Origin: DATDAH01 sp963845425
Lineage (GTDB): Bacteria > Actinomycetota > Acidimicrobiia > Acidimicrobiales > DATDAH01
DNA length: 64,000 bases
Assembly: GCA_963845425.1 (NCBI GenBank)
Contig: CAWJSC010000017.1
Location: 1-64,000 of the forward strand
Direction of reading: 5' to 3'
The position numbers were made by a program, and so were the translations under genes. This document shows positions 1 through 8,130 of this stretch, piece after piece. Under the pieces are notes generated by a model. The model worked only from the letters and a program-made list of their open reading frames with translations. It searched no databases and was not told the origin of the DNA. Position 1 is the first letter of the stretch. Each line of letters opens with the position of its first letter.

Positions 1-127
1 CGTTCCGGGCGGAGAAACGGAAGGCGGCAAGGTCGCCGTTCTCCTTCATCTTGGCGATCGTGCCGAAGAGCTTCTCGGTCGGTACGCCATTGCGCTCGGC
101 GGGGCCGGTGTCGGTGGTCTGCGTCAT
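1..127 (-). CDS. OsmC family protein, N-terminal fragment
   Basis: The reading frame starts with ATG at 127 on the minus strand and runs off the left edge, so only about 42 residues are visible. The N-terminus contains RNGVPTEKLFGTIAKMKEN followed by LAAFRFSARN. This matches the N-terminal pattern of stand-alone OsmC-like proteins (NGV, a helix with a K-x-N, then a strand ending in F-x-F-R-A-x-N). OsmC proteins are dimeric thiol peroxidases that use two cysteines to reduce organic hydroperoxides. The catalytic cysteines lie outside the window and cannot be checked. Confidence 0.6.
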   Translation of the reverse strand, partial: MTQTTDTGPAERNGVPTEKLFGTIAKMKENGDLAAFRFSARN

Positions 128-232
128 GGACACGCTCCCTTCTCGGGTGCGCCGAGATTACCATCCGGGCCGAGAGGGGTTCGGGCTGAATGGTGCGCAT
201 CCGCCTGCTCGATGTTCGTCGACGTTCGACCG

Positions 233-1471
233 CTAGCCCGAGCGCGACAGATGGTCGTGGAGATGGTCGGCCAGGTCGGCCGAGTCGTCCCCGGCGCCGT
301 GGATGAAGCTGGATTTTCGCCGCCTCAGGAACGTGGCCCCGAGCAGGTAGACACCGGGCGCATCGACGACACCGCCGTCATGTCGGAGTCGGCCCCGGTC
401 GTCGAAGACCGGGAGCTCGAGCCAGGAGTAGTCGGCCTTGAACCCGGTGGCGAACACGATGGTGCGGACGTCGCCCTTGGTGAGGTCGAGGGTGAGCGGG
501 ACCTCTGACGGCACCACGGTCGGCGACGGCCGTTCCGGCGGGCCGGTCTCCGGCTCGAGCCCGTTGGTCGTTATCCACTCGTCGATGTCGTCCAGGAGGC
601 GTCCCAGCTTCTGATCCGCGAGTGCGCAGTGGTTGCGCAGGCCACCGGAGAACAGCGCCCGGCCGTCGCTGACTGTCCCGAGGCGACCGCGGAGGGTGAC
701 CCCGGTGTCGCTCAGCACGTTCAGGTCCAGCGAGACGCGCTCGGGCGTCCCGACGAGCTGCGGCGAGGCCACGCCCCGCGCCCGGAGGATCTCTTCGACC
801 TCGTCGTACCGCTCGTCGAGGCGCCCGGTGAGGTCCATCCAGTGCTGGATGTCCCGTCCTCGATAGGTGCGTGGCATCCGTACGTGCTCCCCGACCGACA
901 GCGTCACCGGTCGGCCGGATCGATGGATCTCCTCGGCGAGCTGGAGGCCCGTCGCGGCTGCTCCCACCACGAGGACACCGCCGTCGTCGAGCTGGTCGGG
1001 GTGCCGATACTCGAGGGGCGACACCCGGGCGATCTCCGCCGGCACGGCCTCGGCCCAGTCGGGGATGTTGGGCAGGTTGCACGCCCCGCTGGCGAGCACG
1101 ACGCAGCGACAGGCCCACGGGCCCTGATCGGTCATCACCGAGTACCCGTCACCGGCGGGACGGACGGCGGTCACCGTGGTCTCGGTCTCCACGGGCGCAT
1201 CCACGACGGTGGCGTAGGCCTCGACGAAGGCGATCACCTCCGGCATGGTCATGAAGCCGTCCGGGTCGTCACCTGCGTACGCCTGGCCGGGTAGCCGGCT
1301 CTGCCAGTTCGGGGTGAGCAGCCGCAGGGACTCCCACCGTTGCGTCCGCCAGGAGTTCGCGACCTGTCCTCGTTCGAGCACCACGTGGTCGATGCCCCGG
1401 TCAGACAGGCGCTTGCTCATGGCGAGGCCGCTGTGGCCGCCGCCGATGACCACGACAGGAATGGTGCGCAT
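233..1471 (-). CDS. FAD-dependent flavin monooxygenase-like oxidoreductase
   Basis: This 412-residue protein begins with a dinucleotide fold VVVIGGGHSGLAMSKRL (residues about 6-22), the GxGxxG FAD-binding signature with a following acid (VVLERG). A second nucleotide-binding loop, VLVVGAAATGLQLAEE, lies near residues 165-180 and fits NAD(P)H binding. The C-terminal motif IVFATGFKADYSW is the ATG motif of flavin-containing monooxygenases and CzcO-like proteins. The likely role is NADPH- and FAD-dependent oxygenation or redox chemistry of a small substrate in the cytosol. The substrate is not deducible. The gene stands alone, with no operon partner on the same strand within 100 bp apart from the OsmC fragment 105 bp downstream. 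Confidence 0.8.
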   Translation of the reverse strand: MRTIPVVVIGGGHSGLAMSKRLSDRGIDHVVLERGQVANSWRTQRWESLRLLTPNWQSRLPGQAYAGDDPDGFMTMPEVIAFVEAYATVVDAPVETETTVTAVRPAGDGYSVMTDQGPWACRCVVLASGACNLPNIPDWAEAVPAEIARVSPLEYRHPDQLDDGGVLVVGAAATGLQLAEEIHRSGRPVTLSVGEHVRMPRTYRGRDIQHWMDLTGRLDERYDEVEEILRARGVASPQLVGTPERVSLDLNVLSDTGVTLRGRLGTVSDGRALFSGGLRNHCALADQKLGRLLDDIDEWITTNGLEPETGPPERPSPTVVPSEVPLTLDLTKGDVRTIVFATGFKADYSWLELPVFDDRGRLRHDGGVVDAPGVYLLGATFLRRRKSSFIHGAGDDSADLADHLHDHLSRSG

Positions 1472-1751
1472 CAGCGCCCCTCTAGCGCTCGACGTGGGCT
1501 GAGGGCCCGGTTCCGCCCGCCTCCGGGCTCACCCGCAACCTACACATCTCGATGATGCGACGACCGCTGACCGCCGCGCAGTCCCCACCCGCCCCGCCCC
1601 GTGCGCCAGCGGGTGCGAAACCGGCTGGGCGTCGAGCCTGACGAGTCCGCCACCGCGACCCTTGGCGGGGCGTGACCTTCGGCCCTGTCCCCGCCGCCCG
1701 GGCGAGTACACGCTGAGGGCTCAGAACGGCTGAGTGATGAGGAGCGATGAG

Positions 1752-1982
1752 ATGCAGGCCAAAGTGGGAGACCGAATCGTCATCCGCGGCCACCGGGTCG
1801 GTGAGCCCGAGCGGGACTGCAAGGTCCTCGCCGTCCAAGGTGAGGACGGCGGGCCGCCGTATCTCGTCCAGTGGGAGGACAACGACCACGAGAGCCTCTT
1901 CTATCCCGGCTCCGACGCCGCGGTCGTGCACTACGACAAGAAGCCCCGCCCCCGGGCGAAGGCGAAGGGAGCCTCACGGTGA
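1752..1982 (+). CDS. DUF1918 domain protein
   Basis: The protein has 76 residues from the ATG at 1752; an in-frame ATG at 1734 is less family-like. It begins MQAKVGDRIVIRGHRVG and contains GGPPYLVQWEDNDHESLFYPGSDA, the pattern of actinobacterial DUF1918 proteins, which adopt a small SH3-like beta-barrel. The C-terminus is basic (KKPRPRAKAKGASR), which could bind nucleic acid or acidic partners; that is inference. Its TGA overlaps the GTG of the CBS gene, so the two are probably translationally coupled. Function is unknown. Confidence 0.75.
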   Translation: MQAKVGDRIVIRGHRVGEPERDCKVLAVQGEDGGPPYLVQWEDNDHESLFYPGSDAAVVHYDKKPRPRAKAKGASR

Positions 1983-2425
1983 GGACGATCGACGGCATCC
2001 GTCGCTCCGGTCTGGGCATCGCCCCGGATCGCACCATCACCGACGCGGCGAGGATCATGGAGGCCGCCGCCGTCGGGTCACTGGCGGTCGTCGACGGCGA
2101 GGACCTCGTCGGCATCGTGACCGACCGGGACCTGGTGCGCCGGGGTATGGCCAAGGGCCTGTCGCCCGAGGCCCGGGTCGACGGGGTCATGAGCACCCCG
2201 GTGGTGACCATCGACGCCGAAGCGGACCTGCACGGGGCCTTCACCCTGTTCCGCACCCATGCCGTGCGCCGCCTGGCGGTCGTGCGGGACGGTCGATTCG
2301 TGGGGGTGATCTCCGTCGACGACTTGCTCATCGACCTCGCTGCTGACCTCGTCGACCTGGCCCGGCCGGTGACCGCCGAGGTCCTCTTCGGCCACCACGA
2401 CGCCCCGGTGCCTGCCGTCGACTGA
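1979..2425 (+). CDS. Tandem CBS-domain protein
   Basis: The start is the GTG at 1979, which overlaps the upstream stop as GTGA. The 148-residue product is a CBS pair: IDGIRRS...APDRTITDAARIMEAAAVGSLAVVD, then GIVTDRDLVRRGMAKG, followed by V-x-x-VMSTPVVTID and GVISVDDLLIDLA. CBS pairs bind adenosine nucleotides and regulate partner proteins. No catalytic domain is attached, so this is a stand-alone sensor of the kind often stress-induced in actinobacteria. Coupling to the DUF1918 gene suggests co-expression. Confidence 0.85.
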   Translation: MRTIDGIRRSGLGIAPDRTITDAARIMEAAAVGSLAVVDGEDLVGIVTDRDLVRRGMAKGLSPEARVDGVMSTPVVTIDAEADLHGAFTLFRTHAVRRLAVVRDGRFVGVISVDDLLIDLAADLVDLARPVTAEVLFGHHDAPVPAVD

Positions 2426-2693
2426 GTTGGACTGCCGCGCACACACCAGCCGCAGGGCGCTGTAGCCGATGACCCACGTACCCCGCAGGCCGTAGAGGTA
2501 GGGCGGATCGACACTCCTGCTCGGCAGTTCTAGCATGACCGACCGCCCCGGACGGGCGGCCCGGCCACGGCGTTCAGGCCGACGTTCGTGGCCTCCGAAG
2601 CGGTCACGGGCCCGGGATGTCGCGGTCGTCGGCGGAGGGCAACGGCCCAGAGTTCGGCGGCCTCTAGGACGGGGCACCACTTGGGATGCCATT

Positions 2694-2745
2694 AGGGGGT
2701 CTGATTCACACAGCCGCCATGGCGGTAGCGCTAATCCGACCCCTT
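2694..2745. repeat. Nested inverted repeat
   Basis: An outer imperfect inverted repeat pairs AGGGGGTCTGATT (2694-2706) with AATCCGACCCCTT (2733-2745). It encloses a perfect palindrome CCGCCATGGCGG (2714-2725). The structure could form a hairpin or cruciform, or be a protein-binding site or the remnant of a small mobile element. It has no U-tract, so it is not a classical intrinsic terminator. Confidence 0.6.
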
Positions 2746-2769
2746 ATGACCTGTTCTGGTGAAGATCAC

Positions 2770-2811
2770 GGTTGCCGGTTGCCGGTTGCCGGTTGCCGGT
2801 TGCCGGTTGCC
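2770..2811. repeat. Heptanucleotide tandem repeat (GGTTGCC)6
   Basis: Six consecutive copies of GGTTGCC lie about 100 bp upstream of the sigma factor start. A 7-bp unit in non-coding DNA is prone to slippage, so copy number may vary between strains and could alter promoter geometry. Confidence 0.9.
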
Positions 2812-2912
2812 CGGCTGTCCGCCCTGGGCCGTCAGGTTGAGGCCCAGCGGCGGGATTGTCGAGTAAACGTTCGGGGGCCTTGCGGCGTGTAGCCGCTGTG
2901 GAGGTCGCCACC

Positions 2913-3428
2913 GTGCCCGCCGATTACGTCACTCGACCGGAGTTCGAGGACTTCTTCGCCGCCGAGTACGGCCGCGTCGTCGGCCTCGCCTTCGTCCTGT
3001 GCGGCGGACGGGCGCAGGCCGAGGAGCTGGCCCAGGACGCGTTCGTCCGGGCCTTCGAGCGCTGGTCGACGGTGTCGGGCTACGACGATCCGGGTGCTTG
3101 GGTGCGGCGCGTGGCCGCCAACCTGGCCACCTCGTGGCTGCGCCGCCGGGGCCGGGAGGTCCGAGCGCTGGCTCGGACCGCGACCCGGAGACCACCACCC
3201 AGCGACGTGGAGGGCGAGGACCCGGCCTTCTGGGACGCCGTGCGGCGGTTGCCTCGCCGACAGGCCCAGTGCGTGGCCCTTCACTACCTGGAGGACCGGT
3301 CCGTGGCCGAGATCGCCCTCGTGCTGGACATCGCCGACGCGACGGTCCGGGTCCACCTGCACCGGGGGCGGGCCAAGCTCGCGTCCACCCTCGACGAACG
3401 ACTGCACGACCAGGAGGAACCACCATGA
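2913..3428 (+). CDS. ECF-type RNA polymerase sigma factor (SigE/SigM-like)
   Basis: GTG at 2913 is chosen because GGAGG lies 8 bases upstream; in-frame upstream starts lack one. The protein has 171 residues. Region 2 is visible as EFEDFFAAEYGRVVGLAFVL then AEELAQDAFVRAFERW and DPGAWVRRVAANLATSWLRR. Region 4 is LPRRQAQCVALHYLEDRSVA followed by EIALVLDIADATVRVHLHRG, a helix-turn-helix that reads the -35 element. It would direct transcription of a small regulon. The stop overlaps the start of the downstream membrane protein (ATGA), so that protein may modulate the sigma factor. Confidence 0.9.
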   Translation: MPADYVTRPEFEDFFAAEYGRVVGLAFVLCGGRAQAEELAQDAFVRAFERWSTVSGYDDPGAWVRRVAANLATSWLRRRGREVRALARTATRRPPPSDVEGEDPAFWDAVRRLPRRQAQCVALHYLEDRSVAEIALVLDIADATVRVHLHRGRAKLASTLDERLHDQEEPP

Positions 3429-4654
3429 CCCTCGACCAGCGCGCCCGAACGGCGGTCGACGACGTCCGCGCCGGGGTCGCGGACGTCACCGCCCCGGACG
3501 CGGGAGCAATCGCCCGGCGGGCCCACCGTCGACGCACCTCCCGACGGGTTGGAGCGGGGGCGGCCGTGGTGGTCGTCGTCGGCCTGGTTGCCGGAGCGAT
3601 CGCCCTCGACGACCGCTCGGACACGACGCAGGTCGCGGTCGGCGACGATGCCGGTCCCGGCTGGAGCCGCATCATCAAGGCGGACGCCGGACTGGACGGT
3701 GCCTCTCCGTCGGCGGTGGCTTCAGACGGCGAGGACGCCGTGCTCGTCGGCTCGGTGCTGTATGGCGATTGGTGGCGTTCGGCGATCTGGTGGAGCGAAG
3801 ACGGCCGCTCGTGGCAGGCGGCGGACATTCCGATGATGTCCGGTTCGGTGGGGGCGGTCGCCGTCCACGACGGCACCGCGCTCGCGTTCGGCACCGAGGG
3901 TGACCGGGACGAGCCCTATCGGCGGAACGTCGTCTGGCGGTCCGAAGACGGGGGTCGGACGTGGCGGGACCTCCAGCTCCCGGCGGACGCCTTCGGGCCC
4001 CCCGCGCCGGAGATGGGCCGCCCGAACGCCAGCCAGATCATCTTCCACGACGGGTGGTGGGTCGCCGCAGGCGGCAGCTCGACCGGGTACGCCGCGATCT
4101 GGGTGTCGCGCACGGGAGAGGAGTGGGAGCAGGTCCTGGAGTCCGACGAGGGCGGCGGCACGACGCTGGCCGACCTCCCCGACGGCGACCTCTTGGCGTA
4201 CTGGACGACGGTTGGGTGGGCGACCGATGACCCCACCGAGTGGGGCCCGCACTTCGACGTCGACGCGCCTCGGGACCTCTACCCGAACTCGATCGCCTCC
4301 GGGGCGGAACTCGCGGTCGGCCAAGGCTTTGAGCGCCACCCGGACACCGCGCTGCTGCGCAGCGACGACGAGGGGCGGTCGTGGCGGCTGGACGCGGAGT
4401 TCGCGGAGGCGTTCCCCGGTGTCGATCTGGCCACAGCCGCCCAGTTCGACACGACGTCGGTCCTCGCGGGGTTCGACGACGAGGGATCTCCAGGGGCCTG
4501 GGTGTCGATCGACGGTGCTCCGTGGAGAGAAATCCCCGAGGCCCTCCGCCGTCCGGTCGGCGGGATGCTGAACCTGGTGACCGAGGTGGACGGCCAGGTC
4601 GTCCTGTTCGGCACGGCCCCGGAGCTGAACCGCTTCTACGTCTACGGCCCATAG
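3425..4654 (+). CDS. Membrane-anchored beta-propeller protein, sigma-factor partner
   Basis: The gene overlaps the sigma stop as ATGA and encodes 409 residues. A short cytoplasmic N-terminus ends in RRAHRRRTSRR, then a single membrane segment GAGAAVVVVVGLVAGAIAL (about residues 43-61). The remaining ~345 residues would be extracytoplasmic. They contain repeated Asp-box-like turns such as SEDGRSW, SEDGGRTW and SDDEGRSW, which indicate a sialidase/BNR-type beta-propeller. No catalytic sialidase residues were identified, so a sensing or binding role is more likely than hydrolysis. The short basic cytoplasmic tail could contact the sigma factor as an anti-sigma element; this is inferred from gene order. 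Confidence 0.75.
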   Translation: MTLDQRARTAVDDVRAGVADVTAPDAGAIARRAHRRRTSRRVGAGAAVVVVVGLVAGAIALDDRSDTTQVAVGDDAGPGWSRIIKADAGLDGASPSAVASDGEDAVLVGSVLYGDWWRSAIWWSEDGRSWQAADIPMMSGSVGAVAVHDGTALAFGTEGDRDEPYRRNVVWRSEDGGRTWRDLQLPADAFGPPAPEMGRPNASQIIFHDGWWVAAGGSSTGYAAIWVSRTGEEWEQVLESDEGGGTTLADLPDGDLLAYWTTVGWATDDPTEWGPHFDVDAPRDLYPNSIASGAELAVGQGFERHPDTALLRSDDEGRSWRLDAEFAEAFPGVDLATAAQFDTTSVLAGFDDEGSPGAWVSIDGAPWREIPEALRRPVGGMLNLVTEVDGQVVLFGTAPELNRFYVYGP

Positions 4655-4693
4655 CCACCTCGCCACGAGAAGCCCGCCATCTACCCCCTCGAC

Positions 4694-4906
4694 CTACTCC
4701 TCCCGGTCCTCGACCTCCACCAAGACACCTTCTGGGCACCGAACGCGGCCCTGCAGGTCGGCGGCGAGGTCGTCGAGGGTCCGCAGCGGTGCGGTCGGCT
4801 CGTCACTCCGACCCGCGCGCAGGAAGGCGGCCACCAAGCGGCGCAGCCGACCTCCGGGACGGTCGGAGCGCGGGCCGTCCTCGGCAAGTAGGTTGCCTGG
4901 CCACAT
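4694..4906 (-). CDS. Small acidic hypothetical protein
   Basis: This 70-residue minus-strand frame contains RLRRLVAAFLRAGRSDE and LDDLAADLQGRVRCPEGVLV and ends in EVEDREE. Its composition looks protein-like, but there is no recognised domain. Its ATG would overlap the ATG of the divergent SRPBCC gene. It could be a real small gene or chance. Confidence 0.3.
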   Translation of the reverse strand: MWPGNLLAEDGPRSDRPGGRLRRLVAAFLRAGRSDEPTAPLRTLDDLAADLQGRVRCPEGVLVEVEDREE

Positions 4907-5342
4907 GAGCAACACCGAACAGGTGTCCGTGAGCCGGATCATCCCCGCTCCGCCTGAAGCGCTGTTCGTCATCGTGGCCGATGCCAACCGGCACGCCGAC
5001 TTCGACGGCTCAGGCTCGGTCAAGGCGGCGGTGGGCGATCCCGAGCCACTGGTGCTCGGCTCCAAGTTCGGCATGAACATGCGGAACGGCCTCCCGTACC
5101 GGACCAAGAACGAGGTCGTCGAGTACGAACAGGACCGCCTGATCGCCTGGGCACACATCGGCAGGCACCGCTGGCGCTATGCGTTCGAGCCCGTCCAGGG
5201 CGGCACCGAGGTGACGGAGACCTTCGACTGGTCGACGGCCCGTTGGGTCTGGTTCATCAAGCTCATGGGCTATCCGAAGAAGCACCCTGTCGACATGGCC
5301 AAGACACTTGAACGCTTGGAGGCCGTCGCCACTGGTGGCTGA
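4905..5342 (+). CDS. SRPBCC family (polyketide cyclase/START-like) protein
   Basis: The 145-residue protein starts MSNTEQVSVSRIIPAPPEAL. The V-S-x-x-I-x-A-P-P-E-x-L-F pattern is the first strand and helix of the SRPBCC helix-grip fold. WRYAFEPVQGGTEVTETFDW follows, the usual glycine turn and T-E-V-T-x-x-x-x-W strand. These proteins bind lipids or other hydrophobic ligands in a central cavity. The ligand is unknown. It is one of three SRPBCC genes within 4.3 kb (others at 6635-7114 and 8710-9153). A strong hairpin follows at 5382-5407. Confidence 0.85.
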   Translation: MSNTEQVSVSRIIPAPPEALFVIVADANRHADFDGSGSVKAAVGDPEPLVLGSKFGMNMRNGLPYRTKNEVVEYEQDRLIAWAHIGRHRWRYAFEPVQGGTEVTETFDWSTARWVWFIKLMGYPKKHPVDMAKTLERLEAVATGG

Positions 5343-5381
5343 CGTGCTGATCGCGCTGATGGACGGCCTCCCGCGCTCAGT

Positions 5382-5407
5382 GCCCGCCACCGCTGGCGGT
5401 GGCGGGC
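5382..5407 (+). terminator. Hairpin terminator after SRPBCC gene
   Basis: GCCCGCCACCG and CGGTGGCGGGC form a perfect 11-bp stem with a CTGG loop, 40 bases after the stop codon. There is no U-tract, as is common for actinobacterial terminators. Confidence 0.6.
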
Positions 5408-5526
5408 CTGTGGGCGACTACGGCCCAAACGCCACCATCGTGGGCGAGGTGCGCGGCCGCGAGGCGCTACGGCCCCTGGCTGTCCGCAGGTGGATCCAGT
5501 CGTAGCCGATGCTGGGAGCGGGACAG

Positions 5527-6378
5527 TCAGGCAAGTTCTGCTTTCCCGCCGAGAAGGATCGGCTGGTCGCCTGAGTGGACGGCGAAGTCGAAAGTGTCGG
5601 TGCCATCGCCTTGAACTCGCATCGTCAACGGTTGGCCGATGGGGTGGGACCCGGCGAACTCGACCGCGATGCGAGACAGCGCCCTGTGGTCTCCGTCGGC
5701 GTACTCGCTGGTGAGGGTGAGAGCCGCCGCGCCGATCAGTAGTTGACCGGCCGAGATCGGATCGGGAAGGCCCATCTCCGCCGCGAAGGCTGGATCGAGG
5801 CTGTGGGGGTTGTGCTCCCCGACCAACTGGTAGAGGGCCGCACTGTTGGCGGGGAGGTCGATGTCGAGGTCCACCGCGTCATCGAGTGCGGGGGCGGGCG
5901 TCCGGCTCGGGCCGCGCTCGCCGCCAAAGTCCCCGCGCCCTTGGACCATCATCGTGGTGATCACCGAGCACACCACCTGCCCGTCGATGGTGACGCCGGA
6001 CTCGGTGACCACCAGCACTGACGAGACCTTGTCCCACACCTCGATGGCTTCTGTCGCGGACTCACCGTCACCGTCAGCGGCGGAATCACGGTGGTGGAAC
6101 GACATGTCACAGGACAGCGTGAGGGTGGCGTGGGGATCGAAGGCCCAGGACTCCCAGAGGTTGAGCTTCTGGCCCTCTCGGAAGAGCCGAGCACCGAGAA
6201 ACGTCGGGAGCACCGCCGGACCCCGCGAGAGGTCGAGGTAGTCGAGGTCGGTGACGGGGTCAGCACCGACCGCGGCGGCGTACACCACGTTGTCCTCTGG
6301 GGTCCAGGTGATCGGTGTCCGGGCCGAGTTCCCGAGGGCATCGAGCATCGACCGCGGGCCGTCCTGTGTCGGGTCCAT
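5527..6378 (-). CDS. MaoC-like hotdog-fold dehydratase/thioester protein
   Basis: I start at the ATG at 6378 (MDPTQDGPRSMLDALGN); the frame stays open another 71 codons upstream but loses family resemblance. The 283-residue product has a hotdog-type N-terminal half (W-T-P-E-D-N-V-V-Y-A-A-A-V-G-A-D, then PTFLGARLF), like the DUF4499/FAS1-type dehydratase half-domain. Its second half is MaoC-like: LYQLVGEHNPHSLDPAFAAE, matching the Y-x-x-x-G-D-x-N-P-x-H hydratase motif, here with E-H in place of the usual G-D-x-N spacing. A role in 2-enoyl-CoA or acyl thioester hydration is likely; the substrate is unknown. Confidence 0.7.
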   Translation of the reverse strand: MDPTQDGPRSMLDALGNSARTPITWTPEDNVVYAAAVGADPVTDLDYLDLSRGPAVLPTFLGARLFREGQKLNLWESWAFDPHATLTLSCDMSFHHRDSAADGDGESATEAIEVWDKVSSVLVVTESGVTIDGQVVCSVITTMMVQGRGDFGGERGPSRTPAPALDDAVDLDIDLPANSAALYQLVGEHNPHSLDPAFAAEMGLPDPISAGQLLIGAAALTLTSEYADGDHRALSRIAVEFAGSHPIGQPLTMRVQGDGTDTFDFAVHSGDQPILLGGKAELA

Positions 6379-6592
6379 CCCCGTCGATCCCACCGCGCCC
6401 TCCCCGGCGTCACGCCCCGGATCGTTCGACCACGAACGATCTCTGCGGGTCAAGGGAGCCGCAACGCCCACCAAGTGTGGCACCGCTCGGCGTGGTGCGC
6501 CCGGACCTCGCCACCCGCGAGCCTCATCGACCAAGACAGGAGGGGTGTCACCGACCAGACGCCTCCGCAGCCACTTCGCTCCGCTCCCCAAC

Positions 6593-6630
6593 CTCGGTGA
6601 GGTTCCGCGAGTAACGCCGAGGCGCTACGT
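6593..6630. repeat. Dispersed repeat, copy 1
   Basis: This copy shares the core TGAGGTTCCGCGAGTAACG followed by CCGAGGCGC with two other copies at 7199 and 7851. It lies between the MaoC-like gene and the SRPBCC gene. Its role is unknown. Confidence 0.7.
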
Positions 6631-6634
6631 ACGG

Positions 6635-7114
6635 TCAGCCGTCGTCCAAGTTCTGGCCGCCTTCGCGCCACCGCTGCTCGACCGCAGCGCGCAGACGTAC
6701 CTGCTGGGCCTTGGCGTTCTCGTGCATGAAGCGGGCGACGGGAGGGCCGAGCAGGCGTCCCAGGATCCCGTGGCCCTCGAACGCCATGGCCCATGTGTAG
6801 GTACAGGCATCGCCATCAGGCTCGAAGATGTGGGTCGCGGTCACCGTCACCGGACGCCGAGGCTTCACGTTCTCCATCACCATCCGGTGACCCTCCTCCC
6901 AGTTCAGCACGACCGACACGACCCGCAGCGGGATCCCCCACATGCGCAACCGGATGAGGTTCCGGGTACCCACCGCCATGGGCAGGTGGTCCGGCCGGTA
7001 CTCGCGTACCGCCGGATCGATCTCGGGCGCAGTGGCCGGGTCTGCCAGGAAGGCAAACGCGAACGGCGCAGGGACCGACAGCCGACAACGTTCCGCGAAT
7101 CCCTCGATGACCAC
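6635..7114 (-). CDS. SRPBCC family protein
   Basis: A 159-residue protein starting MVIEGFAERCRLSVPAPFAF. The pattern C-x-L-S-V-P-A-P-F-A-F-A-F-L-A-D-P-x-x-x-P-E-I-D-P is the START-like opening. VVLNWEEGHRMVMEN and YTWAMAFEGHGILGRL supply the later strands and helix. The predicted role is cytosolic binding of a hydrophobic ligand; the ligand is unknown. A 130-bp gap separates it from the divergent MDMPI-like gene. Confidence 0.8.
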   Translation of the reverse strand: MVIEGFAERCRLSVPAPFAFAFLADPATAPEIDPAVREYRPDHLPMAVGTRNLIRLRMWGIPLRVVSVVLNWEEGHRMVMENVKPRRPVTVTATHIFEPDGDACTYTWAMAFEGHGILGRLLGPPVARFMHENAKAQQVRLRAAVEQRWREGGQNLDDG

Positions 7115-7198
7115 CCGAACAGCCTCTCAGACGCGTCGAAAGACCTGACCGACCACGCCCCCGAACGTCTTGGACAGCGTCGCGAACCCCCTCCATCG

Positions 7199-7236
7199 TC
7201 GGTGAGGTCCGCGAGTAACGCCGAGCCGCACCTACC
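7199..7236. repeat. Dispersed repeat, copy 2
   Basis: Contains GGTGAGGTCCGCGAGTAACG followed by CCGAGCCGC, ending 9 bases before the ATG of the 7245 gene. In this position it could overlap the promoter or translation signal of that gene. The other copies are at 6593 and 7851. Confidence 0.7.
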
Positions 7237-7244
7237 GTTACGCG

Positions 7245-7832
7245 ATGAAGCCTGCCGCCGACATCATGGTCTGCCGCACGAGTCATCGGCACCTACTCGC
7301 CGACTTGGCGCCGCTCACCGACGACGACGTACGCGGGCCGAGCTTGCTGCCGCGGTATTCGCGGGCGCACGTCCTCACCCACCTCGCCAACAAGACCAAG
7401 GCTCACGTTGTGGTCTTCGGGGGTCCGGCCGCCGGGGAGATCCGCCAGCTCCACGCCGATGGGTACGACGCCGATCGGGCCGCAGATGCGGGCGCGGGCC
7501 GCCCGGCCGTCGAACTCCGTGAAGACCTGGAGCAGTCGTTCGCACTCCTGGAGGCGGCCTGGGACGCCCTCGATGAGACACACTGGGACGAGCAAGGAAT
7601 CATGCAGGCCGGTCCCCGAACGATGGCCGAGATCATCACCCATCATCTGCGCAACGTCGAGGTGCATCACGTGGATCTCGACATCGGCTATCGGGTCTCC
7701 GACTGGCCCTCGGCCTTCGTCGAAGGCGAACTGGCCAAGCGGCTGAGAGCGCTCCCTGACCGGGCCGAGCACGCCGACCTTCTGGCCTGGCTCCTTGACC
7801 GAGCACCCGCACGCGGCCTGATGCCCTGGTAG
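7245..7832 (+). CDS. Mycothiol-dependent maleylpyruvate isomerase-like (DinB fold) protein
   Basis: This 195-residue protein has the MDMPI N-terminal four-helix DinB-like fold. The helix RYSRAHVLTHLANKTKAH carries a conserved histidine. The segment TMAEIITHHLRNVEVHHVDL carries the later metal-site histidines. The family typically binds a divalent metal and uses mycothiol as cofactor in actinobacteria. It is at full family length for single-domain members. The physiological substrate is not deducible. Confidence 0.85.
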   Translation: MKPAADIMVCRTSHRHLLADLAPLTDDDVRGPSLLPRYSRAHVLTHLANKTKAHVVVFGGPAAGEIRQLHADGYDADRAADAGAGRPAVELREDLEQSFALLEAAWDALDETHWDEQGIMQAGPRTMAEIITHHLRNVEVHHVDLDIGYRVSDWPSAFVEGELAKRLRALPDRAEHADLLAWLLDRAPARGLMPW

Positions 7833-7850
7833 CCACGTCACCGCGCTTGC

Positions 7851-7888
7851 CCTCGGAGAGGTCCCGCGAGCAACGCCGAGGTGCAACC
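7851..7888. repeat. Dispersed repeat, copy 3
   Basis: Contains GAGAGGTCCCGCGAGCAACG followed by CCGAGGTGC, 18 bases after the stop of the MDMPI-like gene. It matches copies 1 and 2 with a few substitutions. The three copies are spaced about 610 and 650 bp apart. Confidence 0.7.
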
Positions 7889-7980
7889 CCTCACTCCTTG
7901 CCGACGCTGGCATTGTCCCCGACAATGACGAGCGGGACCTCCACGGTCGGAGTTGAGGGCGCTTCGCGAACGGTGTGGGG

Positions 7981-8130
7981 TCAGGTGACGGTGAAGGGCA
8001 CCGCCATGCCCAACGCGGCGTGGGGCTGTCCGTCCGCGCCGGAGATGAAGCACACCGCCCCGTAGTCACCCGCCTCGACATCGAAGGTGACCACCTCTTC
8101 GTCCTCGCCGCCCGGTGCGGCCACAAGGGT
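7981..8130 (-). pseudogene. C-terminal remnant of an unidentified secreted-type protein
   Basis: About 47 codons in the minus frame look genuinely coding: DEEVVTFDVEAGDYGAVCFI then GQPHAALGMAVPFTVT and a stop at 7981. The T-F-D-V-x-x-G-x-Y-x-A-V-C-F pattern resembles the last strands of an all-beta, cupredoxin-like or DUF4397-like domain. Upstream of about 8130 no matching N-terminus continues in frame, and no start codon or signal peptide can be assigned. I read it as a truncated gene. Confidence 0.4.

Larger units (their letters stand above)
2426..2912. other. Gene-free stretch with nested inverted and tandem repeats
   Basis: No convincing gene lies in these 487 bp. The stretch contains a nested inverted repeat (2694-2745) and a heptamer tandem array (2770-2811), both listed separately, upstream of the ECF sigma gene. 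A minus-strand frame starting at 2536 looks partly protein-like but runs antisense into the CBS gene, so I do not call it. Confidence 0.5.

Noticed and set aside
2078..2692. Long open frame on the minus strand across the CBS gene
   Set aside because: It is antisense to the clearly coding CBS protein and has high-GC frame-shadow composition.
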